DNA of 7,425 nucleotides from Lachnospiraceae bacterium (GCA_900759225.1 CAAEUM010000241.1:1-7425), one strand, 5' to 3'. Shown: positions 1 to 6,378, numbered from the stretch's first letter. Notes: generated by a model not told the origin, from the letters alone. A program made the numbers and translations.

Positions 1-999
1 ACCTATCATAATCCGGAGCAGGCAAAAAAGGCCTATGACTGCGACGAATTCTGGGCCTATGAGGATAAGGCGGAGGCTACCAGGTCACTGTCTGGAAAGC
101 AGCTGCAGAAGCTGAAAAAGCTTCTTCCAAACCTGATCGGAGGCTCCGCAGACCTGGCTCCGTCCAATAAGACCTATCTGGCAGATGAAGGGGATTTCTC
201 CCGTGAAAATTATGCCGGACGCAACCTGCATTTTGGTGTCAGGGAGCTGGCTATGACTGCGATCGGAAATGGTATGATGCTTCATGGAGGCTTAAAGGCC
301 TATGTGGCAACCTTCTTTGTATTCAGCGATTATACAAAGCCAATGGCAAGGCTGTCAGCCCTTATGAACCTTCCGCTTACCTTTGTATTTACTCATGACA
401 GCATCGGCGTAGGCGAGGACGGCCCGACTCATGAGCCGATTGAACAGCTGGCAATGCTGCGCGCTATGCCAAACTTCCATGTGTTCCGCCCTGCAGATGC
501 AACAGAGACAGCAGCTGCATGGTACAGCGCAGTAACCTCAGAGAAGACACCTACAGCCCTGGTGCTTACAAGGCAGAACCTTCCGCAGCTGGCAGGCTCC
601 GGCAAGGAGGCATTAAAGGGCGGTTATATCCTGGAGGATTCCACAAAGGAGATCCCGGATGCCATTGTGATCGCCAGCGGCTCAGAGGTATCCCTTGCAG
701 TGGAGGCAAAGAAGCTTTTAGCGCAGGATGGCCTGGATGTCCGGGTAGTCAGCATGCCAAGTATGGATGTATTTGAGGAGCAGCCTCAGGAATATAAGGA
801 GAAGGTCCTTCCAAGGGCGGTGAGAAAGAGAGTGGCAGTGGAGGCACTGGGTTCCTTTGGATGGGAACGCTATACAGGTCTTGACGGGGCTGTATTGGCT
901 ATGCAGGGCTTTGGCGCCAGCGCTCCTGCTGGTGAGCTCTTTAAGAAATTTGGTTTTACAGCAGAAAATGTGGCAGCAGCTGTAAAGGGACTGCAGTAA
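1..999 (+). CDS. tkt: Transketolase, C-terminal part (5' end outside window)
   Basis: Transketolase is a thiamine diphosphate enzyme of the cytosolic non-oxidative pentose phosphate pathway that moves two-carbon ketol units between sugar phosphates. The frame is open from base 1 and gives 332 residues before TAA, roughly the second half of a usual 650-670 residue protein. The visible part begins just before the pyrimidine-binding domain: GGSADLAPSNKT near residues 47-58, then GVRELAM with the family's catalytic glutamate near residue 82. The hallmark HDSIGVGEDGPTHEP starts near residue 132, with substrate-contacting His and Thr-His. The C-terminal domain closes with MPSMDVFEEQ and a FGASAPA segment typical of the family. 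The ThDP/Mg GDG motif must lie upstream and cannot be checked. The gene converges on argG, and nothing links it to arginine synthesis except position. Identification is very secure; a paralogous sugar transketolase cannot be excluded. Confidence 0.96.
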   Translation, partial: TYHNPEQAKKAYDCDEFWAYEDKAEATRSLSGKQLQKLKKLLPNLIGGSADLAPSNKTYLADEGDFSRENYAGRNLHFGVRELAMTAIGNGMMLHGGLKAYVATFFVFSDYTKPMARLSALMNLPLTFVFTHDSIGVGEDGPTHEPIEQLAMLRAMPNFHVFRPADATETAAAWYSAVTSEKTPTALVLTRQNLPQLAGSGKEALKGGYILEDSTKEIPDAIVIASGSEVSLAVEAKKLLAQDGLDVRVVSMPSMDVFEEQPQEYKEKVLPRAVRKRVAVEALGSFGWERYTGLDGAVLAMQGFGASAPAGELFKKFGFTAENVAAAVKGLQ

Positions 1000-1005
1000 A
1001 AATAT

Positions 1006-1051
1006 GTAACAGTTCAGAGGGCAGGAAGATGCCCCCTGGCTGAACTGTTAC
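1006..1051. repeat. 12-bp inverted repeat hairpin; copy 1 of a dispersed repeat
   Basis: The arms GTAACAGTTCAG (1006-1017) and CTGAACTGTTAC (1040-1051) are perfect complements. Inside, GGGCA (1019-1023) and TGCCC (1030-1034) can form a second stem around a 6-nt loop. It lies 7 bases after the tkt stop. On the plus strand it is followed by AAAAATATA rather than a T-run, so it is a poor intrinsic terminator for tkt; on the minus strand the following bases are ATATTTTTA, which is somewhat better. A second, partly decayed copy in opposite orientation lies at 2493-2533 upstream of argG (25 of 27 aligned positions identical). Two copies in one window suggest a dispersed intergenic repeat rather than a gene-specific terminator, though it may also protect or end the tkt transcript. 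Confidence 0.8.
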
Positions 1052-1076
1052 AAAAATATAAGGAAACCGTTTAAAT

Positions 1077-1120
1077 AAACAGCCGGCAAAGCTAGTTCAG
1101 GTTAGCTTTGCCGGCTGTTT
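1077..1120 (-). terminator. Strong 18-bp stem, likely argG terminator, possibly bidirectional
   Basis: Bases 1077-1094 and 1103-1120 form a perfect 18-bp stem with a GC-rich core (GCCGGC) and an 8-nt loop GTTCAGGT. Read on the minus strand it starts 25 bases after the argG stop and runs into TGTTTATTTAAA, a T-rich tail suited to intrinsic termination. Read on the plus strand the stem ends in TGTTT but is followed by GGCATTG, so termination of tkt would be weaker. Its place between two convergent genes fits a shared terminator that limits antisense transcription. Confidence 0.8.
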
Positions 1121-1145
1121 GGCATTGTGACAAAAAATGCTTTTG

Positions 1146-2381
1146 TTATTGATTGTCTTTCTTTGCAGCCTTTACCTCTGCCATCTTCATGGCGCGAACC
1201 TTTAAAGGAAGGCCGAAGAGGGTGATAAAGCCGTCAGCATCATGGTGGTCATACAGGTCGCCGGTTGTAAAGGAAGCCAGTGACTCACTGTATAAGGAGT
1301 ATGGGGAGGTGGTCCCGGCCTTGATGATGTTGCCCTTGTACAGCTTAAACTTAACCTCGCCGGTCACATATTCCTGTGTGGACTCTACAAATGCCTGTAC
1401 AGCTTCACGCAGCGGTGTGAACCATTTTCCTTCATATACGATCTGGGCCATCTTGTTGCCCATATCCTTTTTCACTTCCATAGTAGCGCGGTCAAGCACC
1501 AGCTCTTCCAGCTGCCTGTGGGCCTCCATCAGGATGGTTCCGCCTGGAGTCTCATAAACGCCTCTGGACTTCATTCCTACTACCCGGTTCTCAACAATAT
1601 CTACAATACCAATTCCATGCTTTCCGCCCAGCTCGTTTAACTTGCGGATAATATCGGAAACCTTCATCTGCTGTCCGTTTACGCTGGTAGGAACACCCTT
1701 TTCAAAGGTCATGGTCACATACTCGCCCTGGTCAGGAGCCTTCTCAGGGGTTACGCCCAGTACGAGCAGGTGGTCATAGTTAGGCTCATTTGCCGGATTT
1801 TCCAGCTCCAGGCCTTCATGGCTGATGTGCCATAAGTTGCGGTCGCGGCTGTAGCTGTTGTCAGCGGAGAATGGCAGATGGATGCCATGCTTCTTGCAGT
1901 ATTCAATCTCATCCTCCCGGGACTGCATGGTCCAGATATCGGTCATACGCCATGGAGCGATGATCTTAATATCAGGAGCAAGGGCTTTGATGCCCAGCTC
2001 AAAACGGATCTGGTCATTTCCCTTACCGGTCGCACCATGGCAGATAGCCACAGCTCCCTCCTTGCGTGCAATGTCTACCAGGCGTTTTGCAATGGCAGGA
2101 CGTGCCATAGAGGTTCCTAAAAGGTACTTATTTTCATAGACAGCATCTGCCTTCACACATGGCATAATGTAATTGTCACAGAAGTCATCTACCAGGTCTT
2201 CAATATACAGCTTGGATGCGCCGGACAGCTTTGCTCTCTCCTCCAGGCCCTCCAGCTCATTTCCCTGTCCGCAGTCGATACAGCAGCAGACTACGTCATA
2301 ATCAAAGTTTTCCTTTAACCAGGGGATGATAGCGGTAGTATCAAGGCCGCCGGAATAAGCTAATACAACTTTCTCTTTCAT
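1146..2381 (-). CDS. argG: Argininosuccinate synthase
   Basis: This cytosolic enzyme joins citrulline and aspartate using ATP to give argininosuccinate, the penultimate step of arginine synthesis. The protein is 411 residues, normal for the roughly 400-residue bacterial family. It opens with the PP-loop AYSGGLDTT (residues 8-16), which binds ATP. HGATGKGNDQIRFELG follows near 115-130, then YSRDRNLWHISHEG near 177-190, both conserved in the family. ATG at 2381 is chosen because GAGGAGG (2396-2390) sits 8 bases upstream and because the protein then begins immediately before the PP-loop. Possible starts further upstream (ATG 2423, ATG 2444, TTG 2453) overlap the predicted promoter. The gene is transcribed divergently from argC and converges on tkt. 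No argH adjoins it here. Paired ArgR-like operators cover its promoter (see 2419-2453). Confidence 0.97.
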   Translation of the reverse strand: MKEKVVLAYSGGLDTTAIIPWLKENFDYDVVCCCIDCGQGNELEGLEERAKLSGASKLYIEDLVDDFCDNYIMPCVKADAVYENKYLLGTSMARPAIAKRLVDIARKEGAVAICHGATGKGNDQIRFELGIKALAPDIKIIAPWRMTDIWTMQSREDEIEYCKKHGIHLPFSADNSYSRDRNLWHISHEGLELENPANEPNYDHLLVLGVTPEKAPDQGEYVTMTFEKGVPTSVNGQQMKVSDIIRKLNELGGKHGIGIVDIVENRVVGMKSRGVYETPGGTILMEAHRQLEELVLDRATMEVKKDMGNKMAQIVYEGKWFTPLREAVQAFVESTQEYVTGEVKFKLYKGNIIKAGTTSPYSLYSESLASFTTGDLYDHHDADGFITLFGLPLKVRAMKMAEVKAAKKDNQ

Positions 2382-2389
2382 TTTTAAAT

Positions 2390-2396
2390 CCTCCTC
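2390..2396 (-). promoter_or_regulatory. argG ribosome binding site that fixes the start
   Basis: On the minus strand GAGGAGG is a near-perfect Shine-Dalgarno sequence, 8 bases before ATG at 2381. It is the main reason for preferring that start over in-frame upstream codons, none of which has a comparable site at the right distance. Confidence 0.9.
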
Positions 2397-2418
2397 AGAT
2401 TGAATTCCTAACTTATAT

Positions 2419-2453
2419 TTCATAAATATACAACAATCTCTCATAAAATGCAA
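2419..2453 (-). promoter_or_regulatory. Tandem ArgR/AhrC-type operators over the argG promoter
   Basis: Read on the minus strand, box 1 is TTGCATTTTATGAGA (2453-2439) and box 2 is TGTATATTTATGAA (2432-2419), with centres about 20.5 bases apart, i.e. two helical turns. Hexameric arginine repressors are known to bind pairs of about 18-bp AT-rich ARG boxes on nearly this spacing. The boxes overlap the -35 and -10, so binding would block RNA polymerase. Box 1 is less symmetric than its argC counterpart, which may mean weaker binding. No repressor gene is in the window, so the regulator is inferred from the motif and gene content. Confidence 0.7.
2425..2453 (-). promoter_or_regulatory. Predicted argG promoter
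   Basis: On the minus strand TTGCAT (2453-2448) serves as the -35 and TATATT (2430-2425) as the -10, with 17 bases between. The -10 matches the sigma-A consensus at 5 of 6 positions; the -35 matches only at TTG. Transcription would start near 2418, leaving a leader of about 37 bases. The same elements with the same spacing occur before argC, which strengthens both calls. The start point is inferred, not measured. Confidence 0.7.
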
Positions 2454-2492
2454 GAGGGAAATATAACAATTTAGTTTTGCGCATGATGTATT

Positions 2493-2533
2493 GTAACAGT
2501 TCAGTCTGGGGGCATCTTCGCAACTATGAACTG
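2493..2533 (+). repeat. Copy 2 of the dispersed repeat, decayed, between divergent promoters
   Basis: GTAACAGTTCAG (2493-2504) and GGGGGCATCTTC (2508-2519) match the reverse complement of the 1006-1051 element exactly, separated by the same 3-base gap (TCT here, CCA there). The right arm has drifted: only TGAACTG (2527-2533) still pairs with CAGTTCA (2497-2503), and the inner stem is lost. It sits in the roughly 110 bases between the argG and argC operator modules and does not overlap either. This position fits insertion into a tolerant spot followed by decay. Confidence 0.75.
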
Positions 2534-2538
2534 ATCGG

Positions 2539-2591
2539 AAAAATAAAATTTAAAAAAAATTGTTGCATATTATGCAAGCGGTGTGTATAAT
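2539..2591 (+). promoter_or_regulatory. Predicted argC operon promoter with A-rich upstream element
   Basis: TTGCAT (2563-2568) is the -35 and TATAAT (2586-2591) a perfect -10, spaced 17 bases. Upstream, 2539-2561 is almost entirely A and T with long A-tracts, resembling an UP element that RNA polymerase alpha subunits contact. Transcription would begin near 2598, giving a leader of about 47 bases before argC. The leader shows no long hairpin, leader peptide or T-box feature, so control is probably by repressor at the promoter. It likely drives argC through argD, since no other good promoter is apparent in the short gaps. Confidence 0.8.
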
Positions 2592-2597
2592 TATGAA
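2563..2597 (+). promoter_or_regulatory. Tandem ArgR/AhrC-type operators over the argC promoter
   Basis: Box 1, TTGCATATTATGCAA (2563-2577), is a perfect 7+1+7 palindrome. Box 2, TGTATAATTATGAA (2584-2597), is built on the palindromic core ATAATTAT. Their centres lie about 20.5 bases apart, and they cover the -35 and -10 respectively. The argG module matches this one at 26 of 35 positions, and the differences fall mostly in the inter-box spacer and box 1's right arm. This is the expected geometry for repression by an arginine-bound hexameric ArgR/AhrC. The regulator itself is inferred. Confidence 0.78.
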
Positions 2598-2644
2598 AAA
2601 CAGCAGAGCTGTCCTGGAAAATAGGGAAAGGGAGGAAATGGAAA

Positions 2645-3685
2645 ATGATAAAAGCAGGGATTATTGGTTCTACCGGTTATGCAGGAGGGGAGCTGGCAAG
2701 GCTTTTGCTTCAGCGTGATGATATAGAGATAAAGTGGTATGGCTCCAGAAGCTATATTGATAAAAGCTACGCGTCCATTTACCCCAACATGTTTCAGCTT
2801 ACAGATGAGGTGTGCAGGGATGATAATATGAGGGAGCTGGCAGATCAGGCAGATGTAATTTTTACAGCGACTCCTCAGGGCCTGTGTTCTTCCCTTATAA
2901 ATGAAGAGATCCTTTCGAAGACAAAGGTGATCGATCTGAGCGCTGACTTCCGTATTAAGGATGTGGCTGTTTATGAAAAATGGTATAAGCTGGCTCATCC
3001 ATGTCCCGGCTATATTAAGGAAGCAGTGTATGGGCTGCCGGAAATGAATCGGGAAGCCATTAAAAAGGCAAGGCTTATTGCCAATCCGGGGTGCTTTCCC
3101 ACCTGTTCCTTTTTAACGGTCTACCCCCTTGTAAAGGAAGGGCTGATTGATGGAAACACACTGATCATTGATGCCAAGTCAGGTACTTCCGGGGCCGGAA
3201 GGGGTGCCAAGGTGGACAGCCTTTTCTGCGAGGTTAATGAGAATATAAAGGCTTACGGCGTAGCCAGCCATCGACACACACCGGAGATTGAGGAACAGCT
3301 TTCCTATGCGGCAGGAAAGCCGGTTACCATCAGCTTTACCCCCCATCTGGTGCCCATGAACCGGGGGATCCTGGTGACGGCTTATGCATCTCTTACAAAG
3401 CAGGTGTCCTATGAAGAAGTAAAGGCAGTATATGACAGGTATTATAAGGACGAGTATTTTGTGAGAGTGCTTGAAAAGGATGTATGCCCCCAGACAAGAT
3501 GGGTGGAGGGAAGCAACTTTGCGGATGTGAATTTTAAGCTGGACGAGCGTACAGGCCGGATCGTGATGATGGGAGCCATTGACAATATGGTAAAGGGCGC
3601 CGCAGGCCAGGCAGTACAGAATATGAATCTGATGTTCGGACTGCCGGAGAATACAGGATTAAAGCAGATCCCTCTGTTTCCATAG
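2645..3685 (+). CDS. argC: N-acetyl-gamma-glutamyl-phosphate reductase
   Basis: ArgC catalyses the third step of ornithine synthesis, reducing N-acetylglutamyl phosphate to N-acetylglutamate semialdehyde with NADPH. The 346-residue length is normal for the long form. The dinucleotide-binding motif GSTGYAGGELARLL fills residues 8-21. The active-site signature ANPGCFPTCS places the nucleophilic cysteine at residue 150, and HRHTPEI (209-215) carries the conserved catalytic histidine region. Glycine-rich GTSGAGRG (180-187) is also typical. ATG at 2645 is preceded by GGGAGG (2630-2635) 9 bases away; an ATG at 2638 is out of frame. It is the first gene of the operon, directly behind the ARG-box promoter, and GNAT follows after 34 bases. 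No defect is visible. Confidence 0.97.
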   Translation: MIKAGIIGSTGYAGGELARLLLQRDDIEIKWYGSRSYIDKSYASIYPNMFQLTDEVCRDDNMRELADQADVIFTATPQGLCSSLINEEILSKTKVIDLSADFRIKDVAVYEKWYKLAHPCPGYIKEAVYGLPEMNREAIKKARLIANPGCFPTCSFLTVYPLVKEGLIDGNTLIIDAKSGTSGAGRGAKVDSLFCEVNENIKAYGVASHRHTPEIEEQLSYAAGKPVTISFTPHLVPMNRGILVTAYASLTKQVSYEEVKAVYDRYYKDEYFVRVLEKDVCPQTRWVEGSNFADVNFKLDERTGRIVMMGAIDNMVKGAAGQAVQNMNLMFGLPENTGLKQIPLFP

Positions 3686-3719
3686 GAGCGGGACTGCCGG
3701 ATAGAAAGGATGGAAGGCC

Positions 3720-4184
3720 ATGTCAGGAACAATGGACATTCTTGTAAGGGAAATGACAATGGAGGATTACGACCAGGTTTACCGCCTCTGGACGGAGATA
3801 AAAGGATTTGGTATACGGAGCATTGATGATTCCAGGGAGGGAGTTGCCCGGTTTTTAAAGCGTAATCCTACCTCCAGTGTAGTAGCAGTACAGAATGGAC
3901 GCATTGTGGGGAATCTTCTCTGCGGCCATGACGGAAGGACCGGCTGCTTCTATCATGTGTGCGTAGAGCCCTCCTACCGCAAGCATGGCATTGGATACCG
4001 CATGGTGCGGGCTGCTATCCAGGCGCTGCAGCAGGAAGGCGTCAGCAAAATAAGCCTGGTGGCCTTTAAATCAAATGATATTGGAAATGCCTTCTGGAAG
4101 GGAATCGGATGGACAAACCGGGAGGATTTTAACAGCTATGAGTTCATTTTAAATGAGGAAAATATTACGAAATTTGTTCTCTGA
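3720..4184 (+). CDS. GNAT-family N-acetyltransferase in the arginine operon
   Basis: This 154-residue protein has the single-domain GNAT fold that transfers acetyl from acetyl-CoA to an amine. The acetyl-CoA pyrophosphate loop is RKHGIG (87-92), fitting RxxGxG, after the strand FYHVCVEP. NAFWKGIGW (123-131) matches the usual C-terminal motif. It looks most like the YpeA/RimI-type small acetyltransferases; the substrate cannot be read from sequence. ATG at 3720 is chosen because AAAGGA (3705-3710) lies 9 bases upstream; ATG at 3732 is a possible alternative with poorer spacing. The gene lies 34 bases after argC and 44 before argJ in the same orientation, so it should be co-transcribed and arginine-regulated. 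A supplementary acetylglutamate synthase role is conceivable but unproven, because ArgJ in this pathway recycles acetyl and is often bifunctional. Confidence 0.88.
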   Translation: MSGTMDILVREMTMEDYDQVYRLWTEIKGFGIRSIDDSREGVARFLKRNPTSSVVAVQNGRIVGNLLCGHDGRTGCFYHVCVEPSYRKHGIGYRMVRAAIQALQQEGVSKISLVAFKSNDIGNAFWKGIGWTNREDFNSYEFILNEENITKFVL

Positions 4185-4210
4185 CAGGAAGGCTTAAAGT
4201 GCCTGTCAGA
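4180..4210 (+). other. Intercistronic hairpin spanning the GNAT stop codon
   Basis: TCTGACAGG (4180-4188) and CCTGTCAGA (4202-4210) are perfect 9-bp complements around a 13-base loop. The GNAT stop TGA (4182-4184) lies in the left arm, and the argJ Shine-Dalgarno AGGGAGG (4216-4222) begins 6 bases after the right arm. There is no T-run, so it is not an intrinsic terminator. It could stabilise or mark processing of the mRNA, or affect argJ initiation by ribosomes arriving at the GNAT stop. Function is inferred. Confidence 0.55.
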
Positions 4211-4228
4211 TGAAAAGGGAGGAAGAAA

Positions 4229-5473
4229 ATGGAGAGATCAGTGGTTTTACTTCAGCAGACAGAGGGAGGAGTTACCGCTCCCAAGGGGTTTATGGCGGCT
4301 TCCGCAGAGGCAGGGATCAAATACAAAAACAGGCAGGATATGGCAATGATCTACAGCCCCGTTCCCTGCCATTCGGCCGGTACCTTTACTACGAATGTGG
4401 TAAAGGCTGCGCCTGTAAAATGGGATAAAAATCAGGTTGAAAGCGGTGCACCTGCCCAGGCTGTGATCGTGAATTCAGGCATTGCCAATGCCTGCACAGG
4501 AAAAGAGGGAATGGACTACTGCCGGCAGACAGCCCAGGCGGCAGCGGAGGCCTTAAATATCCCCGAGGAGGGCGTGCTGGTGGCGTCTACCGGCGTTATC
4601 GGGATGCAGCTTCCAATGGAAAAGCTGGAGGCTGGAATTAAGGCTATGGCTCCGGTGCTTTCAGACAGCCTGGAAAGCGGCACCTTAGCTTCTAAGGCGA
4701 TCATGACAACGGATACAAAAAATAAGCAGGTAGCTGTAGAGCTGGAGCTGGGAGGAGCTACGGTCACCATAGGAGGCATGTGCAAGGGCTCCGGCATGAT
4801 CCATCCCAATATGTGCACCATGCTGGCCTTTGTGACAACCGATGCGGCAATCAGCAAGGAGCTTCTGCAGGAGGCCTTAAGCCAGGATATTAAGGACACC
4901 TACAATATGATATCCGTAGATGGGGATACCTCCACCAATGATACGGTACTCCTTTTAGCCAACGGACTGGCAGGAAATAAGGAGATCACAGAGAAAAATG
5001 AGGATTATAAGGCCTTCTGCCAGGCGCTGAATTTTGTCAATGAAACCCTGGCAAAGAAAATGGCCGGGGACGGGGAAGGCTGTACTGCCCTGTTTGAGGT
5101 AAAAGTTGTAGGGGCAGAGACAAAGGAGCAGGCAAAAACACTTGCAAAATCCGTAATTACCTCCAACCTTACAAAGGCGGCAATCTTCGGCCATGATGCC
5201 AACTGGGGAAGGATTCTCTGCGCCATGGGTTATTCCGGAGCACAGTTTGACCCGGAAAAAGTAGACCTTTTCTTTGAAAGTGCAGCAGGAAACATGCAGA
5301 TCATAAAGGACGGAGTGGCAGTGGATTACAGCGAGGAGCAGGCCACAGCCATTCTTTCACAGCCGGAGGTAACTGCAGTGGCAGATATTAAAATGGGCAG
5401 TGAGACAGCAACAGCCTGGGGCTGTGATCTGACCTTTGACTATGTAAAGATCAATGCGGATTATCGTTCATAA
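4229..5473 (+). CDS. argJ: Ornithine acetyltransferase / N-acetylglutamate synthase (ArgJ)
   Basis: ArgJ transfers acetyl from N-acetylornithine to glutamate, giving ornithine and N-acetylglutamate; bifunctional members also use acetyl-CoA. The 414-residue protein is of normal length. Visible family motifs are GGVTAPKGF (13-21), FTTN (53-56), [10 protein letters not shown] (82-91), STGVIG (120-125, near the oxyanion site), [10 protein letters not shown] (186-195), DGDTSTNDT (231-239), GHDANWGRI (321-329) and the C-terminal [12 protein letters not shown]. Family members cut themselves just before a threonine that becomes the nucleophile; here that is Thr197 in CTML, giving chains of about 196 and 218 residues. 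The residue before it is Cys196, where alanine is usual. AGGGAGG lies 6 bases before ATG 4229. argB follows after 14 bases. Whether this ArgJ is mono- or bifunctional cannot be told. Confidence 0.96.
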   Translation: MERSVVLLQQTEGGVTAPKGFMAASAEAGIKYKNRQDMAMIYSPVPCHSAGTFTTNVVKAAPVKWDKNQVESGAPAQAVIVNSGIANACTGKEGMDYCRQTAQAAAEALNIPEEGVLVASTGVIGMQLPMEKLEAGIKAMAPVLSDSLESGTLASKAIMTTDTKNKQVAVELELGGATVTIGGMCKGSGMIHPNMCTMLAFVTTDAAISKELLQEALSQDIKDTYNMISVDGDTSTNDTVLLLANGLAGNKEITEKNEDYKAFCQALNFVNETLAKKMAGDGEGCTALFEVKVVGAETKEQAKTLAKSVITSNLTKAAIFGHDANWGRILCAMGYSGAQFDPEKVDLFFESAAGNMQIIKDGVAVDYSEEQATAILSQPEVTAVADIKMGSETATAWGCDLTFDYVKINADYRS

Positions 5474-5487
5474 GGGAGGAAAATGAG

Positions 5488-6378
5488 ATGAATCTGGAAC
5501 CAATGCAGAAGGCCGCAGTGCTGATCGAGGCACTTCCATATATTCAGCGTTTTAACCGGAAGATTGTAGTGATCAAGTACGGCGGAAGCGCCATGGTAGA
5601 TGAAGAATTAAAAAAGAAGGTAATCCAGGATGTAGCCCTTTTAAAGCTGGTTGGCTTTAAACCGATCATCGTCCATGGAGGCGGTAAGGAAATCAGCCGG
5701 TGGGTAGGAAAGGTGGGCATGGAGCCTCACTTTATCAACGGCTTGAGAGTGACGGACGAAGCCACCATGGAGATTGCGGAGATGGTACTCAACAAGGTAA
5801 ACAAGAGCCTGGTACAGCTTGTAAGCCAGCTTGGGATCCAGGCGGTAGGCATCAGCGGAAAAGACGGAATGATGCTGAAATGTCATAAGAAATATTCCGG
5901 AGGCCAGGATATCGGCTTTGTGGGAGAGGTGGAATCCGTTGACCCAAAGATTATTTATGACCTGCTGGAAAAGGACTTTATCCCCATTATCTGCCCCATT
6001 GGCTTTGACGAGGAATTTTCAAGCTATAACATCAATGCAGATGATGCGGCCTGCGCCATTGCAAGGGCTGTAAAGGCGGAAAAGCTGGCCTTCCTTACAG
6101 ATGTGGAAGGAGTTTACCGCGATTTTGAGGATAAGTCCTCCCTGGTGTCGGAGATGTCTGTGAAAGAGGCCCAGGCCTTTGTAGACAGCGGTTCCCTGGG
6201 CGGCGGAATGCTGCCCAAGCTGCAGAACTGTATTGATGCCATTGAAAACGGCGTATCCCGGGTCCATATCCTGGACGGAAGGATTCCCCACTGTTTATTG
6301 CTGGAAATCTTTACAGACAAGGGAATTGGAACGGCTATCTATCATTCCCAGCAGAAGGAGGAAAATCATCATGTCTGA
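5488..6378 (+). CDS. argB: Acetylglutamate kinase, probably arginine-inhibited
   Basis: ArgB phosphorylates N-acetylglutamate with ATP, the second and usually controlling step. The 296-residue protein is of the amino acid kinase fold. Motifs are KYGGSAM (30-36, phosphate binding), HGGGKEI (63-69), GLRVTD (85-90, substrate binding), NINADDAA (181-188), FLTDVEGV (202-209) and GGGMLPKL (238-245). Relative to the short arginine-insensitive E. coli enzyme (about 258 residues) it has an extra N-terminal helix, [19 protein letters not shown], and the C-terminal [17 protein letters not shown] segment. Both are hallmarks of hexameric, arginine-inhibited kinases such as those of Thermotoga and Pseudomonas. 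AGGGAGG (5473-5479) begins on the last base of the argJ stop, 8 bases before ATG 5488. The 3' end overlaps argD by 8 bases, suggesting translational coupling. The arginine sensitivity is inferred. Confidence 0.97.
   Translation: MNLEPMQKAAVLIEALPYIQRFNRKIVVIKYGGSAMVDEELKKKVIQDVALLKLVGFKPIIVHGGGKEISRWVGKVGMEPHFINGLRVTDEATMEIAEMVLNKVNKSLVQLVSQLGIQAVGISGKDGMMLKCHKKYSGGQDIGFVGEVESVDPKIIYDLLEKDFIPIICPIGFDEEFSSYNINADDAACAIARAVKAEKLAFLTDVEGVYRDFEDKSSLVSEMSVKEAQAFVDSGSLGGGMLPKLQNCIDAIENGVSRVHILDGRIPHCLLLEIFTDKGIGTAIYHSQQKEENHHV

Noticed and set aside
1006..1051. Simple intrinsic terminator of tkt
   Set aside because: There is no T-run after the stem on the plus strand, and a related copy occurs upstream of argG, so a dispersed repeat explains it better.
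1858..2139. Plus-strand open frames inside argG
   Set aside because: They lie wholly antisense to a conserved gene and have no family motif or clear ribosome binding site; they are shadows.
2382..2453. Longer argG protein starting at TTG 2453 or at ATG 2444 or 2423
   Set aside because: These codons lie within or just before the predicted promoter, lack well-placed ribosome binding sites and add residues not seen ahead of the PP-loop in the family. ATG 2381 has GAGGAGG at ideal distance.
1006..2533. CRISPR-like repeats
   Set aside because: Only two copies, in opposite orientation, about 1.5 kb apart with a housekeeping gene between them; no spacer array.
2598..2644. T-box, riboswitch or attenuator in the argC leader
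   Set aside because: The leader is only about 47 bases, too short for a T-box, and shows no terminator hairpin or leader peptide.
3720..4184. Annotating the GNAT gene as argA-type acetylglutamate synthase
   Set aside because: Only generic GNAT motifs are visible, closer to YpeA/RimI-like proteins. Operon position alone is not enough to assign the substrate.
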